A DNA stretch of 64,000 bases, taken from positions 62,001 through 126,000 of the forward strand of contig JAHXIP010000002.1 in NCBI GenBank assembly GCA_025655575.1. Direction: 5' to 3'. A model generated the notes under the pieces. It made no database searches and was not told the origin of the DNA. It was given only the letters and a program-made list of their open reading frames with translations. The stretch is from Candidatus Thiodiazotropha sp. (ex Monitilora ramsayi). Lineage in GTDB: Bacteria; Pseudomonadota; Gammaproteobacteria; Chromatiales; Chromatiaceae. This document shows, in pieces, positions 38,696 through 47,237 of the stretch; within the stretch, counting starts at the first letter, position 1; every line of letters begins with the position of its first letter. The translations under genes were made by a program, and so were the position numbers.

Positions 38696-39085
38696 TCAAG
38701 GAAATACTACATTGGTAATAAACACATAGCCGCCAACAATATAAGTGATTACCTGCATCCAGAAGGTTACCCAAGTGGCCTTACCAAAGAATTTTGCTGT
38801 TTTCTTATCGCACTCACTAGAATCTTTAATTTTTCTGGCTGTATAGCGAAAGTCCAGGAGTCTCGATAATGATGCTACTGTTCCAAGCACAGCACTTGCT
38901 GACCACCAATAAATTGGGAAGAGAAGATCGGGGTTTATTGTTCCAGGTTTTTCATTTAGCTTTATATTTATCACGTATGCAAGAGAGGCCACAGCAAAGC
39001 CAAGAAAAAGATTGATTGAAAATGTAAGCTGATTTATTCGGTAGTTCTGCCACCTTACATACCTTTCCCTTTGCTCTGGTTCCAT
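38696..39085 (-). CDS. Small membrane protein of unknown function (cassette-like gene)
   Basis: The 129-residue protein has an N-terminal charged segment (MEPEQRERYVRWQNYRINQL), two membrane helices (about 21-40 and 55-75), a charged loop, and a third helix near the C-terminus (about 103-125). I do not know the family; the layout resembles small membrane proteins that accompany defence genes, but this is only a resemblance. A GTTATGT box (39108-39102) lies 17 bases before its start and an AAAAGGAAT site may serve as ribosome site. Confidence 0.68.
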   Translation of the reverse strand: MEPEQRERYVRWQNYRINQLTFSINLFLGFAVASLAYVINIKLNEKPGTINPDLLFPIYWWSASAVLGTVASLSRLLDFRYTARKIKDSSECDKKTAKFFGKATWVTFWMQVITYIVGGYVFITNVVFP

Positions 39086-39447
39086 TTCTATTCCTTTTTA
39101 CACATAACAGTGGATTATCTTGCATAAAGCTCTCTTTATGTTCGCATAGCTGGAAGAATCACCCGAAAGGGCAAGATGGGAGGGTAGTTAGAGACAGCCA
39201 GCATCCTGCCTGAGAGGGTTTTCCGTTATTCGTCAGTAGGTTAACAGATAATTCATTAAAGTGAATTTGATTGAGGTCATCTCAAACAGTTGAATCTTTC
39301 TCGACGATGTTCTTTCGATCACTATTTTTATGCTTAAAAGCATTCTGATAATTAGTGATCAATCTTCATAACTTATTGATTCATTGAGCTCTTGACAGAA
39401 GAAAGTCAAAGGGGCCGGCGACAATTAAAAATACTAAAGATAGTTCT
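39086..39447. other. Intergenic stretch of 362 bases at the island border
   Basis: AT-rich sequence between the 129-residue membrane protein and the heptad-repeat gene. It contains a GTTATGT box (39102-39108, minus strand) just before the membrane protein, a short hairpin (CATAAAG/CTTTATG) upstream of it, and an AAAGGGGCCGGCGACAATTA repeat at 39408-39427. No gene is supported. It may hold the promoter for the minus-strand island genes. Confidence 0.5.
39408..39427 (+). repeat. Second copy of the AAAGGGG-CGG-GACAA repeat
   Basis: AAAGGGGCCGGCGACAATTA matches 35727-35746 in 17 of 20 bases, same orientation. The two copies bracket the HNH, ATPase/TOPRIM and membrane protein genes. Confidence 0.5.
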
Positions 39448-39831
39448 TCACCACCGCTCCACTTTGTTTTGGAATCTTCGACAATTCAGTTCGGGAGCTT
39501 GATTAATTAGGCTATTTGCCTTTTTTACGATGCTTTTTTCTCCGTGAACGATGTTATTTTCCTCGTTCACGATGCTTTTTTCTCCTCGAACGATGTTATT
39601 TTCTTCGTTATCGAAGTTTTTTTCTTCGTTCGTTGTGTTATTTACTACGTTAGTGGTGCTATTTTCTTCGTTTGTTGAGTTAATTACTTCGTGATCAAGG
39701 CTTTTGGCTTCGTCACCTGGGTTTTTTTCTTCGTTTATTGACCTTTGTGCAGATCGCACCGGGCTTTTTGCCTCTTTAGCGAGGTTAGTGTCTCCGTGAG
39801 TGGAGCGGGCAGATACGTTGCTGCTGTTCAA
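39448..39831 (-). CDS. Heptapeptide-repeat protein (possible small coiled-coil or repeat protein)
   Basis: The 127-residue frame consists mostly of about 14 heptapeptides built on NEEKN/NEENN/HGEKS (for example NEENNIV, RGEKSIV, HGEKSIV, NEEKNFD). The DNA repeat unit is 21 bases and the frame is kept throughout, which favours a real protein. Glu, Asn and Lys dominate. No signal peptide or known domain is seen and the start codon has no strong ribosome site. It lies downstream of a frameshifted gene on the same strand. Confidence 0.4.
   Translation of the reverse strand: MNSSNVSARSTHGDTNLAKEAKSPVRSAQRSINEEKNPGDEAKSLDHEVINSTNEENSTTNVVNNTTNEEKNFDNEENNIVRGEKSIVNEENNIVHGEKSIVKKANSLINQAPELNCRRFQNKVERW
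39506..39799. repeat. Tandem repeat, 21-bp unit, about 14 copies
   Basis: Units such as 39527-39547, 39548-39568, 39569-39589 and 39590-39610 are 21 bases each, with a GATG-(T)-TTCTTCGTT-type pattern on the plus strand. The first copies are similar to each other and later ones diverge. There are no unique spacers, so it is not a CRISPR array. Confidence 0.85.
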
Positions 39832-39909
39832 TGCGTCGCGGGCGGGATGATCAGCAGAGGGGATTGGTGATGTTGGGGGATGCCCCGGCCGATCAGGCCG
39901 GGGGATCGG

Positions 39910-40399
39910 TTAGAGGTTTGTTATCTCGATCTCTTCTGGCGCTTCCGCTTCTTTTTTCACACCGCGGCCTTTGAATCGATTGCCGAGCATGCCACGCAAC
40001 TCTTCCAGTCCAGAGACGCCGCTGTTGATCTTGGCGTAGGCGTAGACATCGAGGGCGCCGGTGTAGGCGTCGCTACCAGCCGCGATGAGGGTGCTGTCGA
40101 CCAGTTCGCTGAGTTTGCGTAGTGCAATGTTGATCGGGTAGAGACGTTCGTAGAAGAGGATATCCTTCTCCAGCTCTGCCACATCTAATGTGGCGGGCAG
40201 GATGTCGGGGTTCTGCTTGGCAGATATTCAACGCACTGTCGACGAAGGCGCGGCTTTTGTCGCCCATTTTATTCAGGCTCCGCTTCTTCTTATTGCTCAG
40301 GCCGATGAGGAAAGGCAGTGACTGAAGTTGTTGAATGGTGGCCAGGATGGCCTGTTGTTCTGACTCGTCGAGTTCAGCTGAGACGAGATTTTGAGGCAT
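39910..40399 (-). pseudogene. Frameshifted gene of unknown function
   Basis: The frame beginning at 40399 (MPQNLVSAELDESEQQAILA and on) reads well to about residue 60 and then becomes Pro/Arg/His-rich and unlike a protein. The frame ending at 39910 continues sensibly with NPDILPATLDVAELEKDILF and a C-terminal part with GLEELRGMLGNRFKGRG. A one-base change near 40215-40235 would join them into a protein of about 160 residues. I do not recognise the family. A sequencing error is an alternative to true decay. Confidence 0.6.
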
Positions 40400-40658
40400 G
40401 ATGTTACTCCTTGTTTCATTCCATGAAAGTTTCCATTGCCGCAGGCCGATGGTGTGATCCGGTGTCTCGTAGACTGCCTGCAGGCGGTCAATAGGGTAAT
40501 CGATTTCTCTGCTGCTGTCTCACGTCCCCCTTTCCGACAGAGAAAGGGCTGGGGTGGGGGATTTAAAAGGGCTAACCGTTCGTTTATTTGCTCCCATGAC
40601 CAAAGCCATCCACAATCGATTGGGAAAGCCGTCACCTTGAATAAACAACAATCTGTCG

Positions 40659-40958
40659 ATGCCTATGAATGAACCGCTAGCGCGACGTCATACTTCCCTC
40701 TTCATCGCCAGTCTGGCCATGCTGGCGATGTCACTGGTGCTGCCACGGCTGATTGAGTGGTCACCCGGGATGGCGGGAGCAGCTTCTGCGGCGCTGACCT
40801 TCATCGCGCTCTACTTTATGTCATTCTCCCTTGCTTTCTATCTCTTCGCACTCTCCCTGCTCTCGCGCCGCGATCTCTCACGCAAACGACAGGTGATGGG
40901 GTTTGTGCCATTTCTGCTGGTATTGATCACCGGTGGCTATATCCTCTCCCAAATTTAG
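40659..40958 (+). CDS. Small membrane protein of unknown function
   Basis: The 99-residue product has three membrane helices (about 13-31, 38-66 and 80-98). The RRDLSRKRQ loop between helices 2 and 3 is positively charged and probably cytoplasmic. A second Met at residue 3 is an alternative start. No known family is recognised. It is followed 99 bases later by the secretin-N-like gene on the same strand. Confidence 0.6.
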   Translation: MPMNEPLARRHTSLFIASLAMLAMSLVLPRLIEWSPGMAGAASAALTFIALYFMSFSLAFYLFALSLLSRRDLSRKRQVMGFVPFLLVLITGGYILSQI

Positions 40959-41057
40959 TCAGCTGCTTACTCCCATCTCCACGCTTTTCCTGTCAGGCTC
41001 TACACTGCATAGTGAGACGTTGAATCTCTGTCCAGATCCGGGAGTCGAGTTATCAGG

Positions 41058-41876
41058 ATGACCCAATTTGTAAAAACCGTTGTGCTGGCAGGCCAGCTTC
41101 TCTGCCTCTCGCTACTCAGCCTCTCCCTGCTCGCAGCTGAGGTGATGGAGATCTTCGAACTCAAGGGCAAGACACCCCAGGAGATGATTCCTCTGATTCA
41201 GCCCTTCGTCGGTCCCGACGGCACTGTCACGGGCATGCACAATCAACTGATCGTGCGGACATCGTCCGAGCGCATGGCGGAGGTACGAAAGATTCTCGAC
41301 CAGTTCGACCGGCCTCCCCGGCGGCTGTTGATCCATGTACGGGACACTCACCCGATGAGTGCCAGCGACGACCGCTTCGAAATCAATGCCGATCACGACA
41401 GGGTAAAGATCGGCCGCCCCGGTGAATCGGGCGTCAGGCTCAAGCGTTACGATACCCAACGGACCGACAGCAGTGTGCGTACCCTGCAGACCCTGGAGGG
41501 ATCACCCACCCTGATTCTCAGCGGCGTCAATCAGCCGGTCTTCACCGGCGGCAGTTATTCCCCCGGGCCCTATCCCGGCTATCGGGCCGACTATCAATAC
41601 CGGAATATCGATTCGGGCTTCTACGCCACCGCTCACCTGATCGGCGACCAGGTCAGGATCGAGATCACCACCCAGCGTGAAACCCAGCTGCGGGACCGGC
41701 GGACCGTCAGCCGCCGGGAGAGTCACAACAGTGTGTCGGGCAAGGTCGGTGAGTGGATACCCCTGGCCAATATCAGCAACCAGCGGCAACAGCGTGAGTC
41801 AGATATCGCGATGCGGGGAACGACGCGTTTCGAACAGCGAGAGGCTGTCTGGGTAAAGGTCGAGGTCTTGCCCTAA
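41058..41876 (+). CDS. Periplasmic protein with secretin N-domain-like (NolW-type) region
   Basis: The 272-residue protein starts with a signal peptide (about 1-27, LLCLSLLSLSLLAAE). Residues about 30-95 (FELKGKTPQEMIPLIQPFVG ... MAEVRKILDQFDRPPRRLLI) match the small N-domain repeated in secretins of type II and IV pilus systems. No secretin pore domain follows; the rest (about 110-272) is a beta-rich stretch ending in EREAVWVKVEVLP-like residues. It may be a secretin-related periplasmic factor, but no secretion genes are next to it. Confidence 0.7.
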   Translation: MTQFVKTVVLAGQLLCLSLLSLSLLAAEVMEIFELKGKTPQEMIPLIQPFVGPDGTVTGMHNQLIVRTSSERMAEVRKILDQFDRPPRRLLIHVRDTHPMSASDDRFEINADHDRVKIGRPGESGVRLKRYDTQRTDSSVRTLQTLEGSPTLILSGVNQPVFTGGSYSPGPYPGYRADYQYRNIDSGFYATAHLIGDQVRIEITTQRETQLRDRRTVSRRESHNSVSGKVGEWIPLANISNQRQQRESDIAMRGTTRFEQREAVWVKVEVLP

Positions 41877-41901
41877 GGCTTGTTTGAAAATCAGATCTTG
41901 A

Positions 41902-43335
41902 TCAATCCGACCGGGTCAGTCGACTCACTAACAGGATTGCCAGCAGGGATGCGGTAAAACCCGGTACGATCTCGTAGAGGTCAAACAGACCACCCTCAAG
42001 GGGTTTCCAGATCACCACGGTGATGCCACCCACCAGAATCCCGGCCAGAGCGCCCCAGCGGTTCATGCCCCGCCAATAGAGGGAGAGCAGCACCGCAGGT
42101 CCGAAGGCAGCACCAAAACCGGCCCAGGCGTAGGCCACCAGATCGAGCACTTTATTCTCTGGATTCATGGCCAACAGGAAAGCCACGCCGGCAATGGTCA
42201 ACACCGCCAGGCGACCCACCAGCACCAGCTCCCTTTCGCTCGCCGCTTTACGAAACAGCACCCGATAGATATCACCGGTAAAGGCGCTGGAGGAGACCAG
42301 CAGCTGTGAGTCGGCGGTACTCATCACCGCCGCCAGGATAGCGGCGAGGCAGATACCGGCGATCAGCGGATGAAACAGCAGATCGACCAGATGGATGAAG
42401 ACTTTCTCCGTATCCGCCAATGGCGTCTCGAATACGGGTATGCCACTCATTCCCACTAGGCAGGCGGCGGTCAGGGTGATGAAGACCCAGGTGACAGCAA
42501 TGCGCCGGGCCTGGGGCACCAGACTGACATCCCGTACCGCCTTGAAGCGGGCCAGGATATGGGGCTGACCAAAGTAACCCAGCCCCCAGGCCAGCAGAGA
42601 GACAATGGCGATCACACCCAGAGCGTCACCCTCGGCGTTGGAAAAAGGGTTGAGCAGTTCGGCATTCTGCAATTCGATAGCGGTCAGGGCGCCATTCACA
42701 CCGCCGGTCAGACTGAGTGCGAAAATCGGCACTGCCACCAGAGCGGCCGCCATCAACAAACCCTGAAACAGATCGGTCCAGGAGACAGCGAGAAAACCGC
42801 CGAACGCGGTATATAGAATGATGGTCAGTGTCCCGACAGCCACGGCCCAGACATAAGGCAGACCGAAGACGGCCTCAAAAAGCTTGCCGCCAGCCACCAG
42901 TCCGGAACTGGTGTAGAAGAGAAAGAACAGCAGCACGAAGAGGGAGGAGACCACCCGGATCAGACCGCTGTCGTCATGAAACCGGTTCGACAGGTATTGG
43001 GGCAGGGTCAGGGCATTGCCTGCCCGCTCCGAGGCCGATCGCAGAGGCGCCGCCACCAGCCGCCAGTTGAGCCAGGTACCGAGCAGCAGGCCGACGGCGA
43101 GCCAGATCGACTCCAGTCCCGCAGCATAGGCGTAGCCCGGCAGACCGAGTAGCAGCCAACCGCTCATGTCGGAGGCGCTGGCGCTGAGTGCGGTGACCCA
43201 GCTTCCCAGGCGTCGCCCACCCAAAATGAAATCGGAGAGGTCCCGGGTCCGTCGCCAGGCAATAATGCCAATCACCAGAATCACCGCCAGATAACCGACA
43301 AAGGTCAGGGCGACAAGTAGCGCACCGTTATCCAT
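41902..43335 (-). CDS. putP: Sodium/proline symporter-type transporter (SSS family)
   Basis: This 477-residue membrane protein of the sodium:solute symporter family has about 13 helices. The opening ILGGRRLGSWVTALSASASDMSGWLLLGLPG is characteristic of PutP, as is AYAWAGFGAAFGPAVLLSLYW near the end. PutP imports proline with sodium; substrate is inferred from the family. It lies downstream of the SPL-family gene on the same strand. Confidence 0.88.
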   Translation of the reverse strand: MDNGALLVALTFVGYLAVILVIGIIAWRRTRDLSDFILGGRRLGSWVTALSASASDMSGWLLLGLPGYAYAAGLESIWLAVGLLLGTWLNWRLVAAPLRSASERAGNALTLPQYLSNRFHDDSGLIRVVSSLFVLLFFLFYTSSGLVAGGKLFEAVFGLPYVWAVAVGTLTIILYTAFGGFLAVSWTDLFQGLLMAAALVAVPIFALSLTGGVNGALTAIELQNAELLNPFSNAEGDALGVIAIVSLLAWGLGYFGQPHILARFKAVRDVSLVPQARRIAVTWVFITLTAACLVGMSGIPVFETPLADTEKVFIHLVDLLFHPLIAGICLAAILAAVMSTADSQLLVSSSAFTGDIYRVLFRKAASERELVLVGRLAVLTIAGVAFLLAMNPENKVLDLVAYAWAGFGAAFGPAVLLSLYWRGMNRWGALAGILVGGITVVIWKPLEGGLFDLYEIVPGFTASLLAILLVSRLTRSD

Positions 43336-43356
43336 CTATGCCCTCGTGAAACATTA

Positions 43357-44643
43357 TCAGTCACTTCTCCTGACCGATATCTTCGCCAGATAACGCGCTT
43401 TCATCGCCGTTTCGAAGGCCTCATTACTGGGGTAGTCAAAGCCGAACACCGGCTGCCAGAAACGCGGGTTCTCCATACAGAGATAGAAGAAGACCTTATC
43501 ATGCCAGGATTCGAGTGCTTGATAGGCGAAGGAGAACATCTCCTGCTTGATCTCATCCGGGTAGGAGAGCTTGCCGTCGGCCTCCACCATCGGCATCTGC
43601 AAGACCCGGCTCTGAAAACCGGGACGTGCGCGGAGCTGTTTGATCACCGGCTTGATGTAAGTGAGCGTGCCGAGGGAAACTAGCGCAACTTCATGGGCAT
43701 CGAACTCGCCGGTAAGGCGCTGGAAGAGTTCACCGTAGTCCTCCCGCCAGCGGTCATAATGGATCATGGGGTGAAAATGGAAGCCGACGACAACGCCTTT
43801 GTCGGCCAGCCGCCTTGCCGCACGCAGGCGCTCGTCCAGAGAAGCGGTGAGATGCTCCTCATTGGCGATCAGGGTCGGTGTATTGAGCGACCAGGTACAG
43901 AGCACATTGGGCGGCACTTCATGTTTCAACAGATGGTTGATGTTCTTCGACTTGGTCTTCAGCTCAAGAATGACGTTGGGGTGCTGTGCGGCAAAGTTAA
44001 GCAGCGCATCGAGGATGCCCGCCTGGTTGCCCCACATCAGAGAGTCGGAGGATTGCCCGGTACCGATATGGTAGAAACGGTCGGGATCGATCTCAAGCCG
44101 CGCGAGCTTTTCGGCAAAGCGACTATCGAAGCGTACCTCATCACTATGGTAGAAAGATTGGATGCTGCAGTAACTGCAATCGAAGCCACAGTTCTCCACG
44201 GCATCGAGGGTCATCAGATTACAACAGCGGGTACGGGTCGAGGCCACCGGACACCAGCCGAGACCCAGGTGATCTTTCTCCACATTGACCCGTTGAATGC
44301 GTTCGGCAGAATAGCTGCTGGAGACCGGTATCTCCGGATAGCGCGGCGGTTGTTCCCGCAGGGTCTGCCAGTGGGTGCGGACCGCTTGAAGCAGACGCTG
44401 CCGTCGCTGTTTGGGTCCCAACCCCTCCTTCGGCACTAGCGGCCAAACCTGTTCCATCGTCCCTGCGTTCCACATCGCCAGATCGACAGCCATATCGCAG
44501 AGTTGCTTCAGCTCCTGCTGAGTGAAGTGAAACCGTTGCGCCTGGCCGCTGAGAAATTTCTGCTGCTCATCAGACAAACGCTCAGACCCCGCCTGTTGCA
44601 GGAGACCCGGCAGTTTATCTTCATAGAGATTCGATTCTGGCAT
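43357..44643 (-). CDS. SPL-family radical SAM protein (spore photoproduct lyase-like)
   Basis: The 428-residue protein has the radical SAM cluster motif Cys152-x3-Cys156-x2-Cys159 (NCGFDCSYCSIQSFY). The following part resembles SplB-type enzymes that split spore photoproduct in Bacillus DNA, with LELKTKSKNINHLL and FHFHPMIHYDRW. Non-sporulating bacteria have such homologues of unknown substrate. A repair or other radical reaction on nucleic acid is possible. It lies 27 bases downstream of der and 21 bases upstream of the symporter. Confidence 0.78.
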   Translation of the reverse strand: MPESNLYEDKLPGLLQQAGSERLSDEQQKFLSGQAQRFHFTQQELKQLCDMAVDLAMWNAGTMEQVWPLVPKEGLGPKQRRQRLLQAVRTHWQTLREQPPRYPEIPVSSSYSAERIQRVNVEKDHLGLGWCPVASTRTRCCNLMTLDAVENCGFDCSYCSIQSFYHSDEVRFDSRFAEKLARLEIDPDRFYHIGTGQSSDSLMWGNQAGILDALLNFAAQHPNVILELKTKSKNINHLLKHEVPPNVLCTWSLNTPTLIANEEHLTASLDERLRAARRLADKGVVVGFHFHPMIHYDRWREDYGELFQRLTGEFDAHEVALVSLGTLTYIKPVIKQLRARPGFQSRVLQMPMVEADGKLSYPDEIKQEMFSFAYQALESWHDKVFFYLCMENPRFWQPVFGFDYPSNEAFETAMKARYLAKISVRRSD

Positions 44644-44670
44644 GCCTGTTAACCCGGCTGACGAGGGTTG

Positions 44671-46062
44671 TTAACGCTTGCTCTTGACGTACTTCTTCAG
44701 TCGCTGACGCTTATCAATCTGACGCTTGGTGAGCTTGTTCTTTTTCCCCTCATAAGGATTGCTACCGGAGCGGAATTCGATGCGTATCGGCGTCCCTTTG
44801 AGATTGAGGGTCTTGCGAAAGCGGGTGACCAGATAGCGCTTGTAGGGCTCGGGTACATGCTCCGTCTGGTTGCCGTGAATGATAATAATCGGTGGATTCT
44901 TACCACCCTGATGGGCATATCGCAGCTTGATTCGCCTGCCATGCACCAGCGGCGGTTGATGTTCCTGGGTAATCGCCTCCAACAGGCGGGTCAGATCCGG
45001 CGTTGAGAGATCGCGCATGGCGTTGGTATAGACCTTCTCCACCAGGCCGAACAGATCACCCACCCCGGAACCGTGCAGGGCCGAGATAAAATGGTGCCGC
45101 GCAAAGTTGAGAAAAGGCAGCTTGCGCTCGATCTCACTCTTTACCCATTCACGCTGATCCTGACTCAAGCCATCCCATTTATTGATCACCAGAATCAGGC
45201 CACGGCCACTCTCCAGCACATGACCCGCCAGGGTGGCATCCTGCTCTCCCACACCCTGTTGGGCATCGAGCACCATCAACACCACATTGGCTTCTTCGAT
45301 GGCCTGCAGGGTTTTGATAATGCTGAATTTCTCGATCGCCTCTTTGACGCGCGCCCGTCGACGCACACCGGCTGTGTCGATCAGCGTGTAGTGTTTCTCG
45401 TTGCGGGTGAAGGGGATGAAGATACTATCCCGCGTGGTGCCCGGCTGATCGAAAGCGACGACCCGCTCCTCGCCCAGCAGGCGGTTGACCAGGGTCGACT
45501 TGCCCACATTGGGGCGGCCCACCACGGCGATCTGTATGCCTCTTTCTTCAGCTGCAATCTCTTCTTCGGACGGCGGCATCTGCGCCAGCACTGTCTCGAT
45601 GAGGTGACTTACCCCACGGCCATGAACCGCCGCGATCATCTGAGGCTCACCCAATCCAAGCCGGAAGAAATCGCTACCGGCGATCGTCTCGTCCAAGCCT
45701 TCGCTCTTGTTCACCGTCAGGGTCACCGGCTTGCCGGTACGCCGCAGCTCCTGAGCGATCATCTCATCACCGCCGGTGCACCCCTCTCTGGCATCCAACA
45801 GAAACAGGATGTGATCCGCCTCGCCGATGGCCTGCTTGACCTGCTGCTCCATCAACACGTCGATACCGATCTGATCGCCACTGATGCCGCCGGTGTCTAC
45901 CACTACATAGGGCTGACTGCCTATCCTGCCGGTACCGTATTTGCGGTCTCGGGTAAGGCCGGGTTGATCCGCCACCAGGGCATCACGGCTGCGGGTGAGG
46001 CGGTTAAATAGGGTTGATTTGCCGACGTTGGGACGACCGACCAGGGCGATGACGGGTAACAT
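44671..46062 (-). CDS. der: Ribosome biogenesis GTPase Der
   Basis: Der has two GTPase domains in one chain and helps assemble the 50S subunit. The 463-residue protein has G1 motifs GRPNVGKST twice (near residues 8-15 and 183-191) and the matching NKSE and NKWD motifs, then the KH-like C-terminal domain rich in Lys. It is the last gene of the der-bamB-yfgM-hisS-rodZ-pilW-rlmN group, 10 bases after bamB. Confidence 0.96.
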   Translation of the reverse strand: MLPVIALVGRPNVGKSTLFNRLTRSRDALVADQPGLTRDRKYGTGRIGSQPYVVVDTGGISGDQIGIDVLMEQQVKQAIGEADHILFLLDAREGCTGGDEMIAQELRRTGKPVTLTVNKSEGLDETIAGSDFFRLGLGEPQMIAAVHGRGVSHLIETVLAQMPPSEEEIAAEERGIQIAVVGRPNVGKSTLVNRLLGEERVVAFDQPGTTRDSIFIPFTRNEKHYTLIDTAGVRRRARVKEAIEKFSIIKTLQAIEEANVVLMVLDAQQGVGEQDATLAGHVLESGRGLILVINKWDGLSQDQREWVKSEIERKLPFLNFARHHFISALHGSGVGDLFGLVEKVYTNAMRDLSTPDLTRLLEAITQEHQPPLVHGRRIKLRYAHQGGKNPPIIIIHGNQTEHVPEPYKRYLVTRFRKTLNLKGTPIRIEFRSGSNPYEGKKNKLTKRQIDKRQRLKKYVKSKR

Positions 46063-46072
46063 GAATCAGATC

Positions 46073-47233
46073 TCAGCGGTTATCCGGTTCAATCGGCTCT
46101 GCCTGTAGCGCAGAGAGCTTGCCGCCCTCACCCAGGACATAGACGATACCGTCATGCACCAGCGGCTTGACCCGAATCCTGTCACCGCCCGCACGGCTGC
46201 GTGCCAACTGGCGTCCATCGTACTGGGAGAGCCAGTGGAGGTAGCCGTCGTAGTCACCCACGACCAGGTAGCCGTCTACCATCGCGGGAGCCGAGAGACG
46301 CCGGGCATGTAGTGACTTCTGTTGCCACAGGGTAGCGCCGTTGGTGGCATCCAACGACCAGATGTGATCCTCCTCATCGGAGACATAGATCTGTCGCCAA
46401 TCCGCATCCAACCCTGCGTGGGACGAGAGCTCCCGCTGCCAGAGTATTACTCCGCTGGTCTCTGAGACTGCCGCCACTTCGCCATGAAATGCCGCCGCGT
46501 AGATAGTCCCTTCCACCAGTTTGAGTTCCGCATCGATATCCACCACACGCTCGAGCTCGGTGCGGCCCTTGGGTGTGGTGATTGCCGCCTCCCAGGCGGC
46601 CATGCCGTTATCGAGTTGCAGCGCCACCAGCTTGCCGTTGGCAAAACCGACCAGCGCCTGGGTCTCATGGATGATGGGTGAGCTGTCACCGCGCAGGGTG
46701 AGTACCGGTACGGTACGGTCGTAGGCCCAGCGTGTCTGACCGGTATCGATATCTATCGACATCACTCGTCCGTCAATGGTGCGACAAATGACCTGACCAC
46801 GACCGATGGCGGGTACCGAAAGCACTTCACTGGAGACTGCCTGACGCCAGCGTTGACTGCCATCCTCCGTATCCAGGAGTATCAACTCTGCCTCCTGTGT
46901 CCCCACAGCAAGCAGTCCCTCATTGACGCCTGGGCCACCGGAAATCGGCACATCCAGGTCCACTGACCAGAGTTTCTTACCCGTCAGCGCATCAAAAGCC
47001 AGGACCTCACCAGATGGTTCTGCGATGTAGAGACGTCCTTCGCTGATGGCCGGAGCGATCTTCAGATAGGCATCTTCCGATCCCTCCAGCGATCGGCTCC
47101 AAAGGGTCTTGATCTTGAGTTCCGACTCAAGCTCAACCAATTCGGCAGGCGGATCGGCATTGTCCTTCGCGGAGAAGACGCTGCAGCCGGTCAACAGCAG
47201 CAGTAGCGGCCAGAGTAGAAGCGGTCTGATCAT
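46073..47233 (-). CDS. bamB: Outer membrane protein assembly factor BamB
   Basis: BamB is a lipoprotein of the Bam complex that inserts beta-barrel proteins into the outer membrane. The 386-residue product has the lipobox LLLTGC (Cys17) and a PQQ-type beta-propeller with repeated Trp-containing blades (GKKLWSVDLDV, TRWAYDRT, GVILWQREL, GATLWQQ). It is 10 bases upstream of der and 4 bases downstream of yfgM, as in E. coli. Confidence 0.95.
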   Translation of the reverse strand: MIRPLLLWPLLLLLTGCSVFSAKDNADPPAELVELESELKIKTLWSRSLEGSEDAYLKIAPAISEGRLYIAEPSGEVLAFDALTGKKLWSVDLDVPISGGPGVNEGLLAVGTQEAELILLDTEDGSQRWRQAVSSEVLSVPAIGRGQVICRTIDGRVMSIDIDTGQTRWAYDRTVPVLTLRGDSSPIIHETQALVGFANGKLVALQLDNGMAAWEAAITTPKGRTELERVVDIDAELKLVEGTIYAAAFHGEVAAVSETSGVILWQRELSSHAGLDADWRQIYVSDEEDHIWSLDATNGATLWQQKSLHARRLSAPAMVDGYLVVGDYDGYLHWLSQYDGRQLARSRAGGDRIRVKPLVHDGIVYVLGEGGKLSALQAEPIEPDNR

Positions 47234-47237
47234 CGGT

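Noticed and set aside
39506..39799. CRISPR array at the 21-bp repeats
   Set aside because: The units are contiguous without unique spacers, diverge gradually, and no cas genes are present.
33681..40400. Prophage or integrative element with integrase
   Set aside because: No integrase, capsid, tail or relaxase-like gene and no tRNA attachment site were seen in the island.
40500..40565. Promoter or gene in the G-rich stretch before the 99-residue membrane protein
   Set aside because: The sequence with CCCCCTTTCC and GGGCTGGGGTGGGGG is low complexity and resembles a common dispersed motif; no promoter boxes or frame are convincing.
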